This document shows, piece by piece, positions 39,453 to 51,235 of a stretch of 64,000 nucleotides of DNA. The translations under genes were made by a program, and so were the position numbers. The notes below the pieces were generated by a model. It did not search any database and was not told the DNA's origin. It saw only the letters and a program-made list of their open reading frames with translations. The stretch comes from Trematomus loennbergii (Eukaryota; Chordata; Actinopteri; Perciformes; Nototheniidae), in assembly GCA_012861695.1 (NCBI GenBank), contig JAAOOA010000198.1:434001-498000 (forward strand). The letters run 5' to 3'. The first letter of the stretch is position 1; each line of letters starts with the position of its first letter.

Positions 39453-40022
39453 CGGAGCGTCCACACAGCAGCGTTAAAAAAATCTTGGAGGTGGGCGTAT
39501 CTGAAGCTTGGGGATTTTTTGCGAGCAACGCGACCAACAACCAATCACATGAATCTCCCGCCCCCGACATACAAAGCAAAAAAGCCCGAAGTAAACTGGA
39601 TATAAACTCCCCAAACAGGCGAAAACCTACCACTGTCTCTGCCACCTCCCTCCATGCCTGGCTCCTCCGGTTTATGTCCCGGTAGGTAATGGGGACTGGT
39701 CATAAAGCACCGGGTGATTCCCTACCGCTAATTTCTCCTCATTTTTGGAATATGAGGAAATGACCTGCGGTATGTCTCCCAGCTTACACGCGCTAGGGCT
39801 TTAACTGTCAGATTTGCATAAACGGGATTTGATTGGCTGACGCTTCCTCCTCAGCTTCAAAAGTTGAACATTGCTCAACTTTGAATCCTGAAAATCCTGA
39901 AAATCTTCGCTCTGCTGCCCACAATGCAGTTCGGCGAAAAGTGAGGCAAAGTGACGTCACCCCATTCAAAGTGAATGGGCAGAAGCGTTAGAAGATTTTT
40001 TTAATGCTGTGTGGACGCTCCG
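39453..40022. mobile_element. PIF/Harbinger MITE, 570 bp, TAA target
   Basis: Long inverted repeats begin CGGAGCGTCCACACAGCAGC and end GCTGTGTGGACGCTCCG, continuing inward over AAAAAAATCTT. They are flanked by TAA duplicates (39450-39452, 40023-40025), the preferred three-base target of Harbinger. A TTACCTACCGG-type segment and a GAATGGGC block lie inside. There is no coding capacity. Confidence 0.85.
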
Positions 40023-40029
40023 TAAACAA

Positions 40030-40980
40030 AGCTTACATGTATAGCCCCATATGGAGCATCCTTCAAACAATTTATTACAAATGAATACTGATAGAGCATG
40101 TTCATTCATTCATTCGTCTTTATGGCAAGACAACAAATAGATTTTAATAACGTAATACCTTTTAGCCATTGGAATGAGCTAAAAACATCAGGTGGCCATT
40201 ACAATATAAAGAGTTTATCTTTAGATGAGCAAAAATTGTGTAAGTTATTTTAATCTGAATCTGTGTGCTTAGCAGAGCAACAATGTGTCAGACATCATAA
40301 GAGCATTCAGCCTCTGAGCCCGGCACTCTGATGCTGATACTGATATTTCAAAATAAGTTATCAGGAAGTGGGCTAAGTGTGATCCGTTGCCTGCTAAATT
40401 GCTTGTATTTGAATATTTCTGAATGCTTGGATTTTATCTGCATTAAATAAAATGCAAATATGAGGGATACAGATACAATCTTTCTGCCAGATTTGTGTTG
40501 AATGACAGCTTTAACTCTCACTTTCCATTCAGCCAAATAAAAAGACTCTTCTGCTGTCACATGCTCTGGCTACACTCGCTTCTTCATGTCCTGTCCTCCT
40601 CCATGCAGCACACACCGTCCAGCACTCATGAGTTCTTCTTCACACCTACTCCCACCATGCTGTAGGAGGCACTTCTTCATATCCATTCATGTTAACATTA
40701 ATGGTCCTGGAATATAAATCACAGCAAAACAGGAACACATTTGCTTAGTTAACACCTAATATGATTTTCATTTTTTTAAATCATGTGGGAATTATATCGC
40801 TTTATCAATGACCCTGCAGACTTTCATTCAGTCTTTAAGGTGTAAGTCCAATTAACACATACAGTATTATATAATATATAATCCTATAAAAAGTCTGTAG
40901 CAGAGGTCAAACTAAATAAAAAGAGGAGGCTCCTCTGTGTTTGAGACCAGAGAAGAAGAAGAAGAGAAGAGTCTCCGGTA
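40030..40980. other. No gene recognised
   Basis: AT-rich single-copy-looking sequence without exon, RNA gene or element boundaries. Confidence 0.4.
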
Positions 40981-40981
40981 G

Positions 40982-41215
40982 CATTCACACCAGCCTTTTT
41001 AGTCCGGTTAAATCTAACCCTGGTGCGTTTACCCCCTTGGTGCGGTTTGTTTGGGTCGGTATGAACGCAGTCCGAGACCTTTGATGTGAACTAAACAACC
41101 GGACTCTGGTCCGCTTAAAAGAGGTGGTCTCGGACCGCTTGCTATTGAACTCTGGAGCGGTTCATCGCTGGTGTGAACGCAGTCCGCACCAAAACACAGG
41201 AAGCGTAGGATTTAC
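40982..41215. mobile_element. MITE with CATTCACACCAG / GGTGTGAACGC ends
   Basis: GCATTCACACCAGCC at the left and CTGGTGTGAACGCAGTCC at the right are inverted. GGACTCTGGTCCGC lies in the middle, with GGTATGAACGCAGTCCG as a second internal copy of the terminal motif. The layout is Harbinger/ISL2EU-like; the target duplication was not determined. Confidence 0.55.
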
Positions 41216-41907
41216 GCGTCACAAGAGCGTGGAGATCTTAAAAAATCTTTAGCGAAAGAGTGAAGCAGAATGAAGTGTTGAACAGTGTCGTGTAAAGTAA
41301 AAATGCTCTGTCAACTATGCATAAAAGTCAGAGCCACCTGTCGTCGGTGAAACCTCCTCCTGACTGCAGAACGTCTTTCATTATGTGTAATAATGTTTTT
41401 TAACGCACGTTGTCTGATTATTCGCCGTCCTCTAGAGTCTGTTGAAATGTTCTCCAGATTAACAGCAGTATGAAAATAACCTGCCGATGCTCCATGGTGG
41501 AGGCTACGGTAGAAATTGCCGGGATTTGCGTTTTTTTTCCCTTAATGTCTGACCAATTGTTGAACAGCATTTCCGTGCACATGACTTGTGTTTAAAGTTT
41601 ATAGTCCGTTATACCCACATATCCAACAACAACAACCAACAGATCATCATTTCCTAAAGAAGCTTTGAAGCCTCCATCCAGTCAGAGGTTTGTTAAGTTC
41701 TCCTGACATACTCACTCTTTATCCATTCAAACTGGAAAACAGGAGCACACACTCTTCATGCGAATCACACCTGTTATCATGTGAAGTGTCTCTTTATCCC
41801 AATTCAGTGCAGAAAGCAGACGCACTAGATGATCACACACAATATGTTATGCTGATCAGCTCGTTAATTAATATGCTGATTAGAAAATGTTGCCATGGAA
41901 ACAGGAC

Positions 41908-42056
<149 letters not shown>

Positions 42057-42614
42057 CTTACCTTGAACCCAAGATTGTCCAATCACAAGTAGCTTCACAG
42101 GAGGGCCAATCAGTGACAAAGATATCTCCAATCCAGGAAGAGATATAATTTGATCCCGGTCCTGAGTCACTCATCCGTACATGAATCTAAAGGCAGAGAA
42201 GAGATGGAGTCAGCAGTGTAGCCAGGAACCCTTCTCTCATCTTTATCCAAATGCATTGTGGGATGGGCACAGGCTTCACAGAGAACGAGGACCATGAGAG
42301 ATCAGGCTACAGCGGACTTGCGGCAGGGGAAGCAAACCCAGACAACACACGACGTAGCTTTACGGAGCAAAAACGTCAAATATGTCTTACCTTTTGCGTT
42401 TCTGATCAAAATTGTGTTCAATGGCATTAAAACGAGAAAAACGCTGCTGTCTGTGTCACTTTGAAATGATTACTGATAATCCATCATCATATTGATGTCA
42501 ATAACGGAGTTTTCATATATAGCTGCTATGATAGCTACGAGAGTGTATGACAGCTTCCGGTTTTTGGGCATTCTGGCTACGCAGCACTCATTCACCAATG
42601 GGTAATGTTTAGAT

Positions 42615-43247
42615 CAGGGTCTCCAACACGTCGATCGCGAGCTACCGGTAGCTCGCAAGCCCTCAATAAGTAGCTCGCCAAGAATCCAAAATGTAAAAAA
42701 TAAAGGAAATGTAATTAAAAGAATCTACCCTATGCATAAACGAAACCTCAATCATAGCGAACTCTATCTACTTACTACAACTCTATATCTATCTAACACC
42801 CCTCCTCCCCCCACCCCCCACAATGAATATCGACCAATCACGTTCTTGCTTGATTTGCGGGACCAGCGTTGCAGTCTGGAAGAAAAGCAAAGTGGAGCGG
42901 CAGCTCACCGCTTCATAAGGAGTTTAACCTTTCCATCTGGCAGAATCTACACAACACATCAGCCCCATTGAACAGCCTATCATGCCAGCCTATACAGCAC
43001 ATGAGGGGCAGAGTTTTACTGTGTCTGTGTTGCAACTTACATATTTATTGCACTTGACGCACACACACGCATGGCGTAATTTCCACTGGGGACAGGGGGA
43101 CATGTCCCACCCACTTTTCGAAATCCCGTTTGTGTCCCCCCCACTTTACAAATATGTTTATTTAATTTTTTTAACGCAAGCCGTCATCGCCACGGAGGAG
43201 CACACAGTCTCTGTGAGCGAGCGAGACAGAGGGAGAGAGAGATAGAC

Positions 43248-43298
<51 letters not shown>

Positions 43299-43874
43299 GA
43301 GAGCACACCTTTATCTATTTAATATAAAGTAAGAAATCATTCCAATGTGTACTATATTGTATTTAAAAGGGGAGTGATTAGTAAAATATGCATAAATAAA
43401 AAGAAAGAATGCTAACTAGGTAACATAAGAATAAACCAGTTTAAATGATTTGTTATTGGTTGTGATCATATTCTAAAGATGTTTGGATTATTGAAAAGTA
43501 TACAGCTCCTTTCATCGAGTGTTGAGTGCTGTATCCCTAAATTCATCTGGTGCTCAAAGTGCTCCAGATTGATGCATTTCACTTCAACATTTAAAAAAAC
43601 ATCTTCCCGGGGTGCATGCCCCCGGACCCCCCAAGAGGATGTGAGGTCCACCCCCAAATAAAGCAGGTTAAAATAATTAAATTGCATACATGTTCTTTTA
43701 GTAAACACTGAAAAGGGTCCCACAGACCCAAACGGAACACAAAGGTTAAAGGTAAGCATATCATGTTAAAATGTGCTAAATATATACACTGCAAAAAAAG
43801 AGGACTAAAAGTAGCTCACGACTTGTTTTATTTTTTGAAAGTAGCTCTCATCCTAAAAAGGTTGGAGACCCCTG
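42615..43874. mobile_element. hAT element, 1260 bp, in repeat B4
   Basis: The termini CAGGGTCTCCAAC and GTTGGAGACCCCTG are inverted, with a perfect 8-bp duplication GTTTAGAT (42607-42614, 43875-43882). It contains a GA array (43255-43300) and AGTAGCTCGC/AGTAGCTC subterminal repeats. No transposase is readable. Confidence 0.93.
43250..43303 (+). repeat. (GA)n microsatellite
   Basis: A purine GA array inside the hAT at 42615-43874; the related fragment at 31501 starts in the complementary (TC)n. Confidence 0.9.
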
Positions 43875-44313
43875 GTTTAGATGGATTTTAGGAACTTCCC
43901 TCTCGATTCTATTGGCTCTAACGGTAAAAAAGAGGTGTCAATCATCAAAATCGACCGAGGGGGGCACCCAAATGACCCCAGAAGTGGTTTATTTCTGCTA
44001 AATCTCTCTAAAAAGGTCAAATGTCACTTGTTTTGCATAAATCTTGATACAGGGTACTTATTATTGTTATAGTTTGGATTCCTAAAGCTTTTAGTCTACT
44101 ATCCCATCATTCAAGGGTGGTTTTCACTATAAGTTATGTTTTTCTTTTGGACGGACAATATAATTTACATTTTTTTTACTATGTTCAATCTGAATTTACT
44201 TTAAAATAAAACAATTCTATATTGATTCTGATTTTCTACATCCAACTCACAGGTTTATCATTGCTTTGAGAAAAAAGATTATTAATTTACCCCTTTTAGA
44301 AGTGAAGTTATAA

Positions 44314-44993
44314 ACCGCGTTCACACCGCAGTACTTTTCCCACTTTAGTTCCGATATAGTTCCCGAAATGTCGCGTTCACACCAAAAAGAGCCAGAACTA
44401 AAATTAGTTCATCAGAACCTTTTTTACCCCCTTTTCCGTCCCTGCTAGAGAGCAGGTACTTTCGTGGGAGAAAAAGATTCCTATGTCTGATTGGCTGGGC
44501 GGAATGCAAACCACGCCCCGTAAAACTCCCAAAAGTTTTGTGAAGCCGCCATTTTATTATCCTCGCATTAGCATTATTAGCATTAGCATTAGCCCAGCGC
44601 ACAAATGCAGAGAGACTATGGCAACACAAAAGAAAACATGGGAGCGGTGGAGATGAGGAGGTGTCGGCGTTCTGGCGATTTACTCGGAAGGCTTCAGTAG
44701 AAGCTGCTGGGAGTCCCAGCAGCTTCTACTGAAGCCAGTCCCCAACTCCGGGGACTTCCGGCCGGGGACTTCGGGTGGCAGTATACGCCGTGAAGTTGTT
44801 TGCGGCCTGCCAGTAAACCCAAAGCAGAAGAAGAAGAAGTGACGTCAGCGGCTTCATTTGCCTAATCCTCCCCCAGGGACTTATTCCGGTGTGAACGCGA
44901 TCTGTACTTAGTTCATGAGAACTAAAGAGTTCTCATGAACTAAGTTCTCATGAACCTTTGTGGGAAAAGTACTGCGGTGTGAATGCGCCTATT
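44314..44993. mobile_element. MITE with long TIRs (GTTCACACCGCAGTAC) in repeat B4
   Basis: The left side reads CGCGTTCACACCGCAGTACT then TTTCCCAC. The right side is its inverse, GTGGGAAAAGTACTGCGGTG then TGAATGCGCC. TAT occurs at both flanks and once in the uninterrupted repeat B, which is compatible with a three-base Harbinger-type duplication. It contains two strong internal hairpins. Confidence 0.75.
44690..44736. repeat. 23-bp perfect hairpin with 1-nt loop
   Basis: The arm 44690-44712 starts GGCTTCAGTAGAAGCTGCTG and the arm 44714-44736 is its exact reverse complement, with a single G between. It lies near the middle of the MITE at 44314-44993. Confidence 0.95.
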
Positions 44994-45000
44994 GTCATTT

Positions 45001-45872
45001 GTGACCTGCTCTATCGAAATCAGTCGCATTGACCCGAAGACACATTTTGAGTTGTATACACTGTTGGAAAGAGGAGATTCCTAGCTTTCTAATGATATCA
45101 AGATTTTTGTTGTACTCCAAATATTAAGCAAAATATGTCACATTATATAATGACTGTCACCGAGTCATCATTTTGAGAAAAAGGCCTTCAAAGTTTCCTC
45201 TTCTCTGGAATCCATCGATCTGATTGATTATTAGCGGAGCAAATGATCAAAATAGTCCGGAGGGAAAATATTTAGTTTGGATTACTGGTCTGGGGGAAGC
45301 TCGCGAGTGTGTGTGTGTATGTGTGTGTGTGTGTTTGTGTATTTTTGCGTTTGTGTATATTGTGTTTGTTTCCCGGGGAAAACACTCACGAGAAACACCG
45401 GCTGTTGTTATGCTTGCTGTGACGTTAAGTTACTCCGTTCTCCGCTTGTAAATATGCCGTTACAAGCTTCATAGTTGTATTTATCATCTAAATTTGCCGA
45501 AACAAGTTTAATATTCTGAAAGCCAAGACTTTGTTTATTTGAAATCAGATGAAAACAAACTGTAACGGACCCTGCCGTGTTATCTATGATTACTATACCT
45601 TACATTCATAATTTCAGCCGGAGGGAGGGGAGCTGCGCTACGGAACAGCAGATTGCGATTGAGAGGTGCCTGTCATCTTCCCTTTACAAGCTTCACAAAT
45701 GTATTTATCGTGTGATTTTGGAAATAAAAGTTTCATATTCTGAAAGCCAAGACTTTGTTTATTTAAAATCAACAAAACACCCGAACCCCGAAAAAATTGT
45801 TTTTTCCGCAAATCCACGTTTATTTGAAATGAGCCGTTGCGACTTCCGACTGATTTCGATAGAGCGGGTCAC
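45001..45872. mobile_element. Element A copy 1: 872-bp TIR element of unknown superfamily
   Basis: The ends GTGACCTGCTCTATCGAAAT and ATTTCGATAGAGCGGGTCAC are inverted, flanked by ATTT at 44997-45000 and 45873-45876. The uninterrupted repeat B at 58935 shows a single ATTT, confirming a 4-bp duplication. Inside, a segment with ATTCTGAAAGCCAAGACTTT occurs twice in tandem. There is no coding potential. At 45406/45407 it carries the empty site of the DIRS insertion seen in copy 2. Confidence 0.85.
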
Positions 45873-46369
45873 ATTTGTTCTGGGAATGTCCTTTTCGAGC
45901 CTGAGGCCTCGGGGCTTAACTGGTTAATGAACCTGTGCAACAACTGCAGCAGCAGTGAAAGAAAATGTCAGATGCTACGTTACTTTCTGTGATCTGAATG
46001 GGCAGTACAATGATTTGTTTGAATCCCAGGAGACATATCTCTGCTCCTATACCCAGCAGCCCCTGCAGCGTGGCTCTGATATCAGAACTCAAATAATGAA
46101 CAGTCGTCTAAATACCAGCCTGAACCCCACCGCTAAAATGGTGGCAGCAGGAGGACTCAGAAGCTTGATTGTCCTCCTCTTGTGTTCGACATACACACAC
46201 CCTGCTGAATGTAAATGCAGCCTCCAGCAGACAAAATCAAACTGAGGCCCTTCATCTAACATAAAACTGGAATATTTCGCTGAAGTGCTCACTCACACAT
46301 CAGATGAAGGCTATTGTGATTTTACGTGTTTTTAGAGAGCCATATTTATGAACTTCATTAAAAGTCTCC

Positions 46370-46683
46370 TATTATACTATTTTTAGGTCTCGTAAAAAAC
46401 ATGTCTATGAAGTGTTTTGCTCAAAATACCAAACAGATCACCCATTGTAGCCTGCCTCATACATATTTCAGCCCTGTTACTCAGCTAAATGCTGCCGTGA
46501 TTAAACGCCATATCATGTTCAAAACCACATCAAGGATTATTTGTCACTCGCGGTTTACCACAAGGTGAGTAGCTTTTGAAACATATTCTCTCCAGTAAGG
46601 GTTCGTTTTGAGTATTAGCGATACTTGCTAATGTAAACACAGACCATATTACTTCCAGAACACGTCGTGCATTTTTTCTGATA
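46370..46683 (+). repeat. Dispersed repeat C, copy 2
   Basis: It shares with 12990-13460 the series AAACATGTCTATGAAGTG, TTTTGCTCAAAATACCAAAC, GCTAAATGCTGCCGTGATTA and AGGATTATTT. It lacks about 60 bp of the first copy's middle. Confidence 0.65.
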
Positions 46684-47990
46684 ACACTGAAAAAATTGTT
46701 ATGTTGAATTTACTTAATTTTATTAAGGTAAGTGGTTGCACGAAGCAAAGTTATCTAAATCCAGATTTATTTGTTAAGTTCACTGTACTTATTATTTTTG
46801 AGTAATTTCAACTTAATTATACTGATAATTTTCAGTTAAACTATTTTGAGTAATTTCAATTTAATTATACTGATAATTTTCACCTCAACTATTCCGAGTA
46901 GAATTTACTCACTAAACCCATGTTAAGTATACTAAAATGGATTATGTAACAGTAACCTTTTTTCTTTTTGTACATTCAGATCAATTCAATAGTTTAATTT
47001 CTACATACAAAAATTAAGTTGAATTTAATTAAACATTTAGCTAGATGCTAACAGATGCCAGATGCTAACAGGTAGTGGGAGCCTGTAAAAATTGCGACTG
47101 CCTCACGTGAATGACGGATGCCTCGTTGGAGATTTCTCATGTTCTTCCTGGACATTGTGACGTGTGAACACCCAGTAGCCACGCCCAGAGCTATGACGCG
47201 ATACGGTCATGCGGTACCCGGAACGAAATGGACTAATCCGTGGAGCCGTTACGTTACGTCCGCGGAGCCGTTACGTTAAGCCCCCGCTGATTGGTCCAAA
47301 TTGACCAATCCACAGACTTCCTCACACACACACACTCTCTGCTGATTTCTCCTCCCTGGCTGCAGGCTGATAACAGACAGTTGGGATTGCGGCGAAATAC
47401 TCTCTGCAGACCCATTCTCACAGCGTTTATCAACCTTTTTCTTACTCAATATCAAGCCACACTTATTGTTTTTACTTCGGCTGTGAGTTTGTGTATGCTC
47501 AGGATGAGTTTGGCTGTGTTTCGCTATGTATCCTAAACAAGGAAACAACACCTCCACGGAGCTCAGATGCGATTCACAACGTCCCGACCAATCAGAGCAT
47601 ACTGTGCTCACAGGGAGGGTGGGGCTGGAGCTATTGGAGCTACAACGAGCCGTTAAAGGCAGAGAGTGAAATTCAGTGAATACACATAGTTTACAGAGAT
47701 GCTGTATGAGAAACCAATGTGAGTTTGGAAAAATGCACAGTATAAATCTATTTTAGTAGACCTCAACAATGGAATTATGATCAGTGGAAATGGCCATGAC
47801 ACCTCTCCTTTAAGTACAGTGTACTTACATTTAAAATAAATAAACAAATGTAAACTTTTAAGTTTAAGTAACTTATCATTTTTTATCAATCATTTACTTT
47901 ATAGTCTTAAGTTAGTTGACTTAAAAATTGTGTGGTAATCAGTTTCCAAATAAAATTTGAGTTCTCGGAACTAATCGGGTTTTACAGTGT
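46684..47990. mobile_element. TIR element (ACACTG ends) with nested repeat
   Basis: ACACTGAAAAAATTG at the left and TTTTACAGTGT at the right form inverted termini typical of fish non-autonomous elements with ACACTG(T/A)AAAA ends. Between 47100 and 47820 lies a different repeat (ACCAATCAGAGCATACTGTG, GGTGTCATGGCCATTTCC inverted). The target duplication is not clear, so the superfamily is open. Confidence 0.5.
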
Positions 47991-48049
47991 GTTCAGATTC
48001 AGACACAGCTAAGGAGAGGCTTCAGCACTGGTCAACACAACCATGTGAG

Positions 48050-48248
48050 TGAAAGGGTGGCGCAGTGGTTTAGTGCGCTGATCTTCGACTCAGAGGATAG
48101 CAAGTTCGAGTCCCACTACAGTCAGCATGTCGTTGTGTCCCTGGGCAAGACACTTCACCCTAAATTGCACCTGTGGGGATTGCCCACAGTATTGAGTATG
48201 TAAGTCGCATTGGATAAAAGCGTCTAACAAGTAACATGTAATGTAATG
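48050..48248 (+). mobile_element. tRNA-derived SINE
   Basis: The head has a box A-like GTGGCGCAGTGGTTTAGTGC and box B-like AGTTCGAGTCCCA. The body has TGTCCCTGGGCAAGACACTT, a V-SINE-like core. The tail GGATAAAAGCGTCTAAC then ACATGTAATGTAATG matches a LINE-shared 3' end (also at 14373-14455, inverted). Confidence 0.82.
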
Positions 48249-48249
48249 G

Positions 48250-49115
48250 TTCAGGAATGAGTCCTAAAACCCAGAAATTAGTTAGCATTTTACTGCTTCC
48301 AGTTTTTTTTTTTTTACATTAGATGCCTGAAATAAGGGCTGTGCCTAACAAAAGCTGAAGAGGTGTTCACATTTTCTTCTACAACTAGAAGAAAACGTTG
48401 CTAGCAAGTTTCTAAATGGGACTACCTAATGTCATTACGGCTGTTACGTGCCGTGTTGTGTTTGTGTGTGTCTCTCTCCCCCTCTTCCCCTGATTGTCTC
48501 CCTCCAGGTGCAGCCTCTCCCTCAGGTTCTACCAATCCCCAATCAGGGCCTCCATAAAGGACCTGAGGAAGGATGCAGTCTCCGGGTGTTTCTCAATGTC
48601 AAGGAAGGATGCTCCAGAGCCACTATTTCAAGGATGCTACGTCATCGAGTCCCGCCGAAGGACTGTTCCAATGTCCAGGCTCCTTGGAATTCTACCGAGC
48701 CCGGCGTCCTTCGTAGCGAGACATTTCGAGGCTGCACATGTGTATCCTCCACGGTCTTAAAATCCCCACAATGCTTTGCGCACGGACCAATTTCCCAAAG
48801 TCTGTGGCGGAAAATGTAAGGTGGGGCCTCTCATATGACGGCTAAACCATATCAAAGAATACATTTATTAACTAAATTATCTCATTTAGCTGTAGCTTTT
48901 ATAAACAAAACAAAAGACTTATTGACGAGTCGTTGAACCAGGGACCCTGCGGTTGTGAGTCAACTGCTTTCCAGTTGAGCCACACACACTGAATCTACCC
49001 GAAAATACTGCATCCTATTTATTCCTGTATTTATTCATTTATTTATTTATTCATGTTTTTATTCCTACATTTATTTATGCTTTTATTTATTTATACTTAT
49101 GACATGTTCCGACCT
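48250..49115. other. Repeat-like sequence without a recognised gene; tRNA-like head at 48930-48990
   Basis: Around 48930-48990 the minus strand reads GTGGCTCAACTGGAAAGC and CCTGGTTCAACGAC, box A- and B-like, suggesting a SINE head remnant. A TTTATTTATT array follows at 49020-49100. An AGGAAGGATGC-containing stretch near 48560-48640 looks MITE-like but has no fixed ends. Confidence 0.4.
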
Positions 49116-49535
49116 CTATATGTGACCTGCGCTATCGAAATCAGTCACATTGACCCGAAGACACATTTTGAGTTGTATACACTGTTGGAAAGAGGAGATT
49201 CCTAGCTTTCTAATGATATCAGATTGTTGTTGTACTCCAAATATTAAGCGAAATATGTCACATTATATAATGACTATCATCTTTTCATCATTTTGAGAAA
49301 AAGGCCTTCAAAGTTTCCTCTTCTCTGGATCGATCTGATTGATTATTAGCGGAGCAAATTATCAAAATACTACAGAGGGAAAATATTTTCGTTTGGATTA
49401 CTGGTCTGGGGGAAGCTCGCGAGTGTGTGTGTATACGTGTGTGTTTGTGTAATTTTGCGTTTGTGCCTATTGTGTTTGTTTCCCGGGGAAAACACTCACG
49501 AGAAACACCGGCTGTTCTATTTCGTATATGGCTTC

Positions 49536-49685
49536 GCCCTCTAAGGCTATCGCTATTGGGTAATCCCCCTGCGCACCCGCGCAGCACTGAAAACACTTGT
49601 AGTCCACGCCCGCCCGCAAGGTGGGCCCCACCCACGGGCTCCCTTCCGGTATAAATAGGAAGGGGACCCGACAACCTGCTCCCTC
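49536..49685 (+). repeat. DIRS left inverted terminal repeat
   Basis: From GCCCTCTAAGGCTATCGCTA through CACGGGCTCCCTTCCGG and TATAAATAGG to CCCGACAA, the sequence is repeated almost exactly in inverted orientation at 52848-53003. The outermost 19 bp of the left end differ from the right end, as usual for DIRS. Confidence 0.93.
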
Positions 49686-49743
49686 CCTCTTTTTCTTCAG
49701 CACCCCGAGTTACTGAAGCACTGAGACGTATATCCAAGGAACC

Positions 49744-50560
49744 ATGAGCAACGATTGTGTAAGAGATTGTCCCTCATGTGGAACCGGATATATTTTTAGT
49801 TATGATCGGCACACTGAATGCGAATTCTGTCTGGGGCCAGAGCACGCGTACGCGGCTCTCAGCCAGCAGATCGCATGCCAGCACTGTGCCTATCTCCCCT
49901 CGGCCGACAGGAAGCGTAGAGCGGACGCTCTCGCTGCTGCGACCGAGGTGGACGATTCGTCCTCCTGGAGCCGAAACGTGCCCCTGGAGCCGAGTGCCGG
50001 GCAGGAGTCGGACGACTCCTACCCCATCTCCCTCCACGGTTCACCGTATGGTTCTCCCCTCCCTCCTCTCCCCCGGACGGGGAGACAGAGTCGGAGCAGG
50101 GTGTCGACTTGGCCGAGCACGCGGTCCCCTTCTCCGCCACCACGGCGCTGCCGGCGATAGGTGGCATCCTGCTGGAACTGCCGGGGATCATCTGCAAGGC
50201 GGCGCCTGCAGAGGTCTCCCCGTTCCCCCAGCTCAGGAGAGGAGTGCTCCGGACGACATGGCCGGAGTTTTTTCGCGGGTGCAGACGGTCAGGAGTGACC
50301 CGATCTGGCCACGCTTTCCCGCCATCAGGAGGTACCAGGAGGGGGCGGCGGCGAACCCGAGGACTCTCAAGGCCCCGGTGTCCACGTTTGTTCCCCTCAC
50401 CAAGGTGGAGGGTTTTACAGACGAGGGATTCCCAGCCACCCCTTCACTGGAGCCGGGCCTGACGCTGTTTTTTGGGGTAAGGCAGGCCAACATGATCGCC
50501 GGACGGCGCCCTACGTTGGCCTTCCCCAGGGACCAGTATGTTGCCCGCCAGGCCGACCGG
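49744..50560 (+). pseudogene. DIRS gag-like protein, frameshifted
   Basis: The ATG at 49744 opens MSNDCVRDCPSCGTGYIFSY with a Cys-rich N-terminus (CEFCLGPEHAYAAL, CQHCAYLP), followed by a Ser-rich and acidic linker. The frame is lost near 50080, and the later gag part (WPRFPAIRRYQEGAAANPRT, FTDEGFPATPSLEPGLTLFF) is in another frame. DIRS gag proteins are poorly characterised; assignment rests on position and on the Cys motif. Confidence 0.75.
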
Positions 50561-51235
50561 GTAATCCAGTATTTTGCCCCGTTGCTGCGGAATCAGCATG
50601 TGTTGATTCGCACAGACAACAAAGCCGCGGCAGCCTACATCAATCGCCAGGGCGGAGTACGCTCAGCGCAGCTTTTGAACACAGCCAGGCCGCTGTTGAT
50701 CTGGGCGCGCGCACACTTGCTCTCCATCAGAGCAATGTATGTTCCCGGCGAGCTGAACAGAGGGGCAGACCTCATGTCCAGAGGAGGTCCTCGCCAGGGG
50801 GACTGGAGCCTCCATCCCGAGCTGGTCTCCCAGGTATGGAGCCGGTTCGGGAGAGCAGAGGTGGATCTGTTCGCCGCACGCGGGAACGCGCAATGCGCCC
50901 TCTGGTTCTCCCTGAAAGCGCAGGACCACCCCCCCCTGGGGGTGGACGCGTTCGCACATCGACCATGGCCCAGGGGACTGTTGTACGCCTTCCCACCAGT
51001 CCCGCTGATCCCTCGGTTCCTGGACCGAGTGCAGGAGGAGCGACTGTCAGTGATCCTAATTGCCCCGGAGCGCACGGGCGCTTCCTGGTTTCCATGCCTA
51101 CAGCGTACGCTGTCAGGCAGACCGTGGGAAATTCCGTGGCGCGGGGACGCTCTCTCGCAGGTGGAGGGAGCGATCAACAGTCACCCTGTGATAGGCCAGC
51201 ACTTATGGGCATGGCCCCTGAACGGGAACACTTAG
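50560..51235 (+). pseudogene. DIRS RNase H region fused in frame to gag after RT deletion
   Basis: FAPLLRNQHVLIRTDNKAAA and AYINRQGGVRSAQL form the RNase H start, including the catalytic Asp of RTDN. YVPGELNRGADLMSRGG and a LFAARGNAQC segment follow as in DIRS pol. The preceding residues (DQYVARQADRVIQ) are gag-like, so the whole reverse transcriptase has been removed at about 50550-50570. The frame runs open from the late gag into RNase H and ends at 51235. Confidence 0.85.

Larger units (their letters stand above)
42200..45930 (-). repeat. Dispersed repeat B, copy B4, with three insertions
   Basis: Repeat B segments occur in inverted order at 42200-42614, 43875-44313, 44994-45000 and 45873-45930. 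Between them lie a hAT (42615-43874), a MITE (about 44314-44993) and element A (45001-45872). Removing the three restores the uninterrupted order seen at 58090-58990. Confidence 0.8.

Noticed and set aside
47276..47611. 111-codon minus-strand frame
   Set aside because: It overlaps a MITE-like repeat nested in the 46684 TIR element and shows no protein motif.
48060..48130. Functional tRNA gene
   Set aside because: Box A and B are present, but there is no acceptor-stem pairing and a SINE body and LINE-like tail follow.
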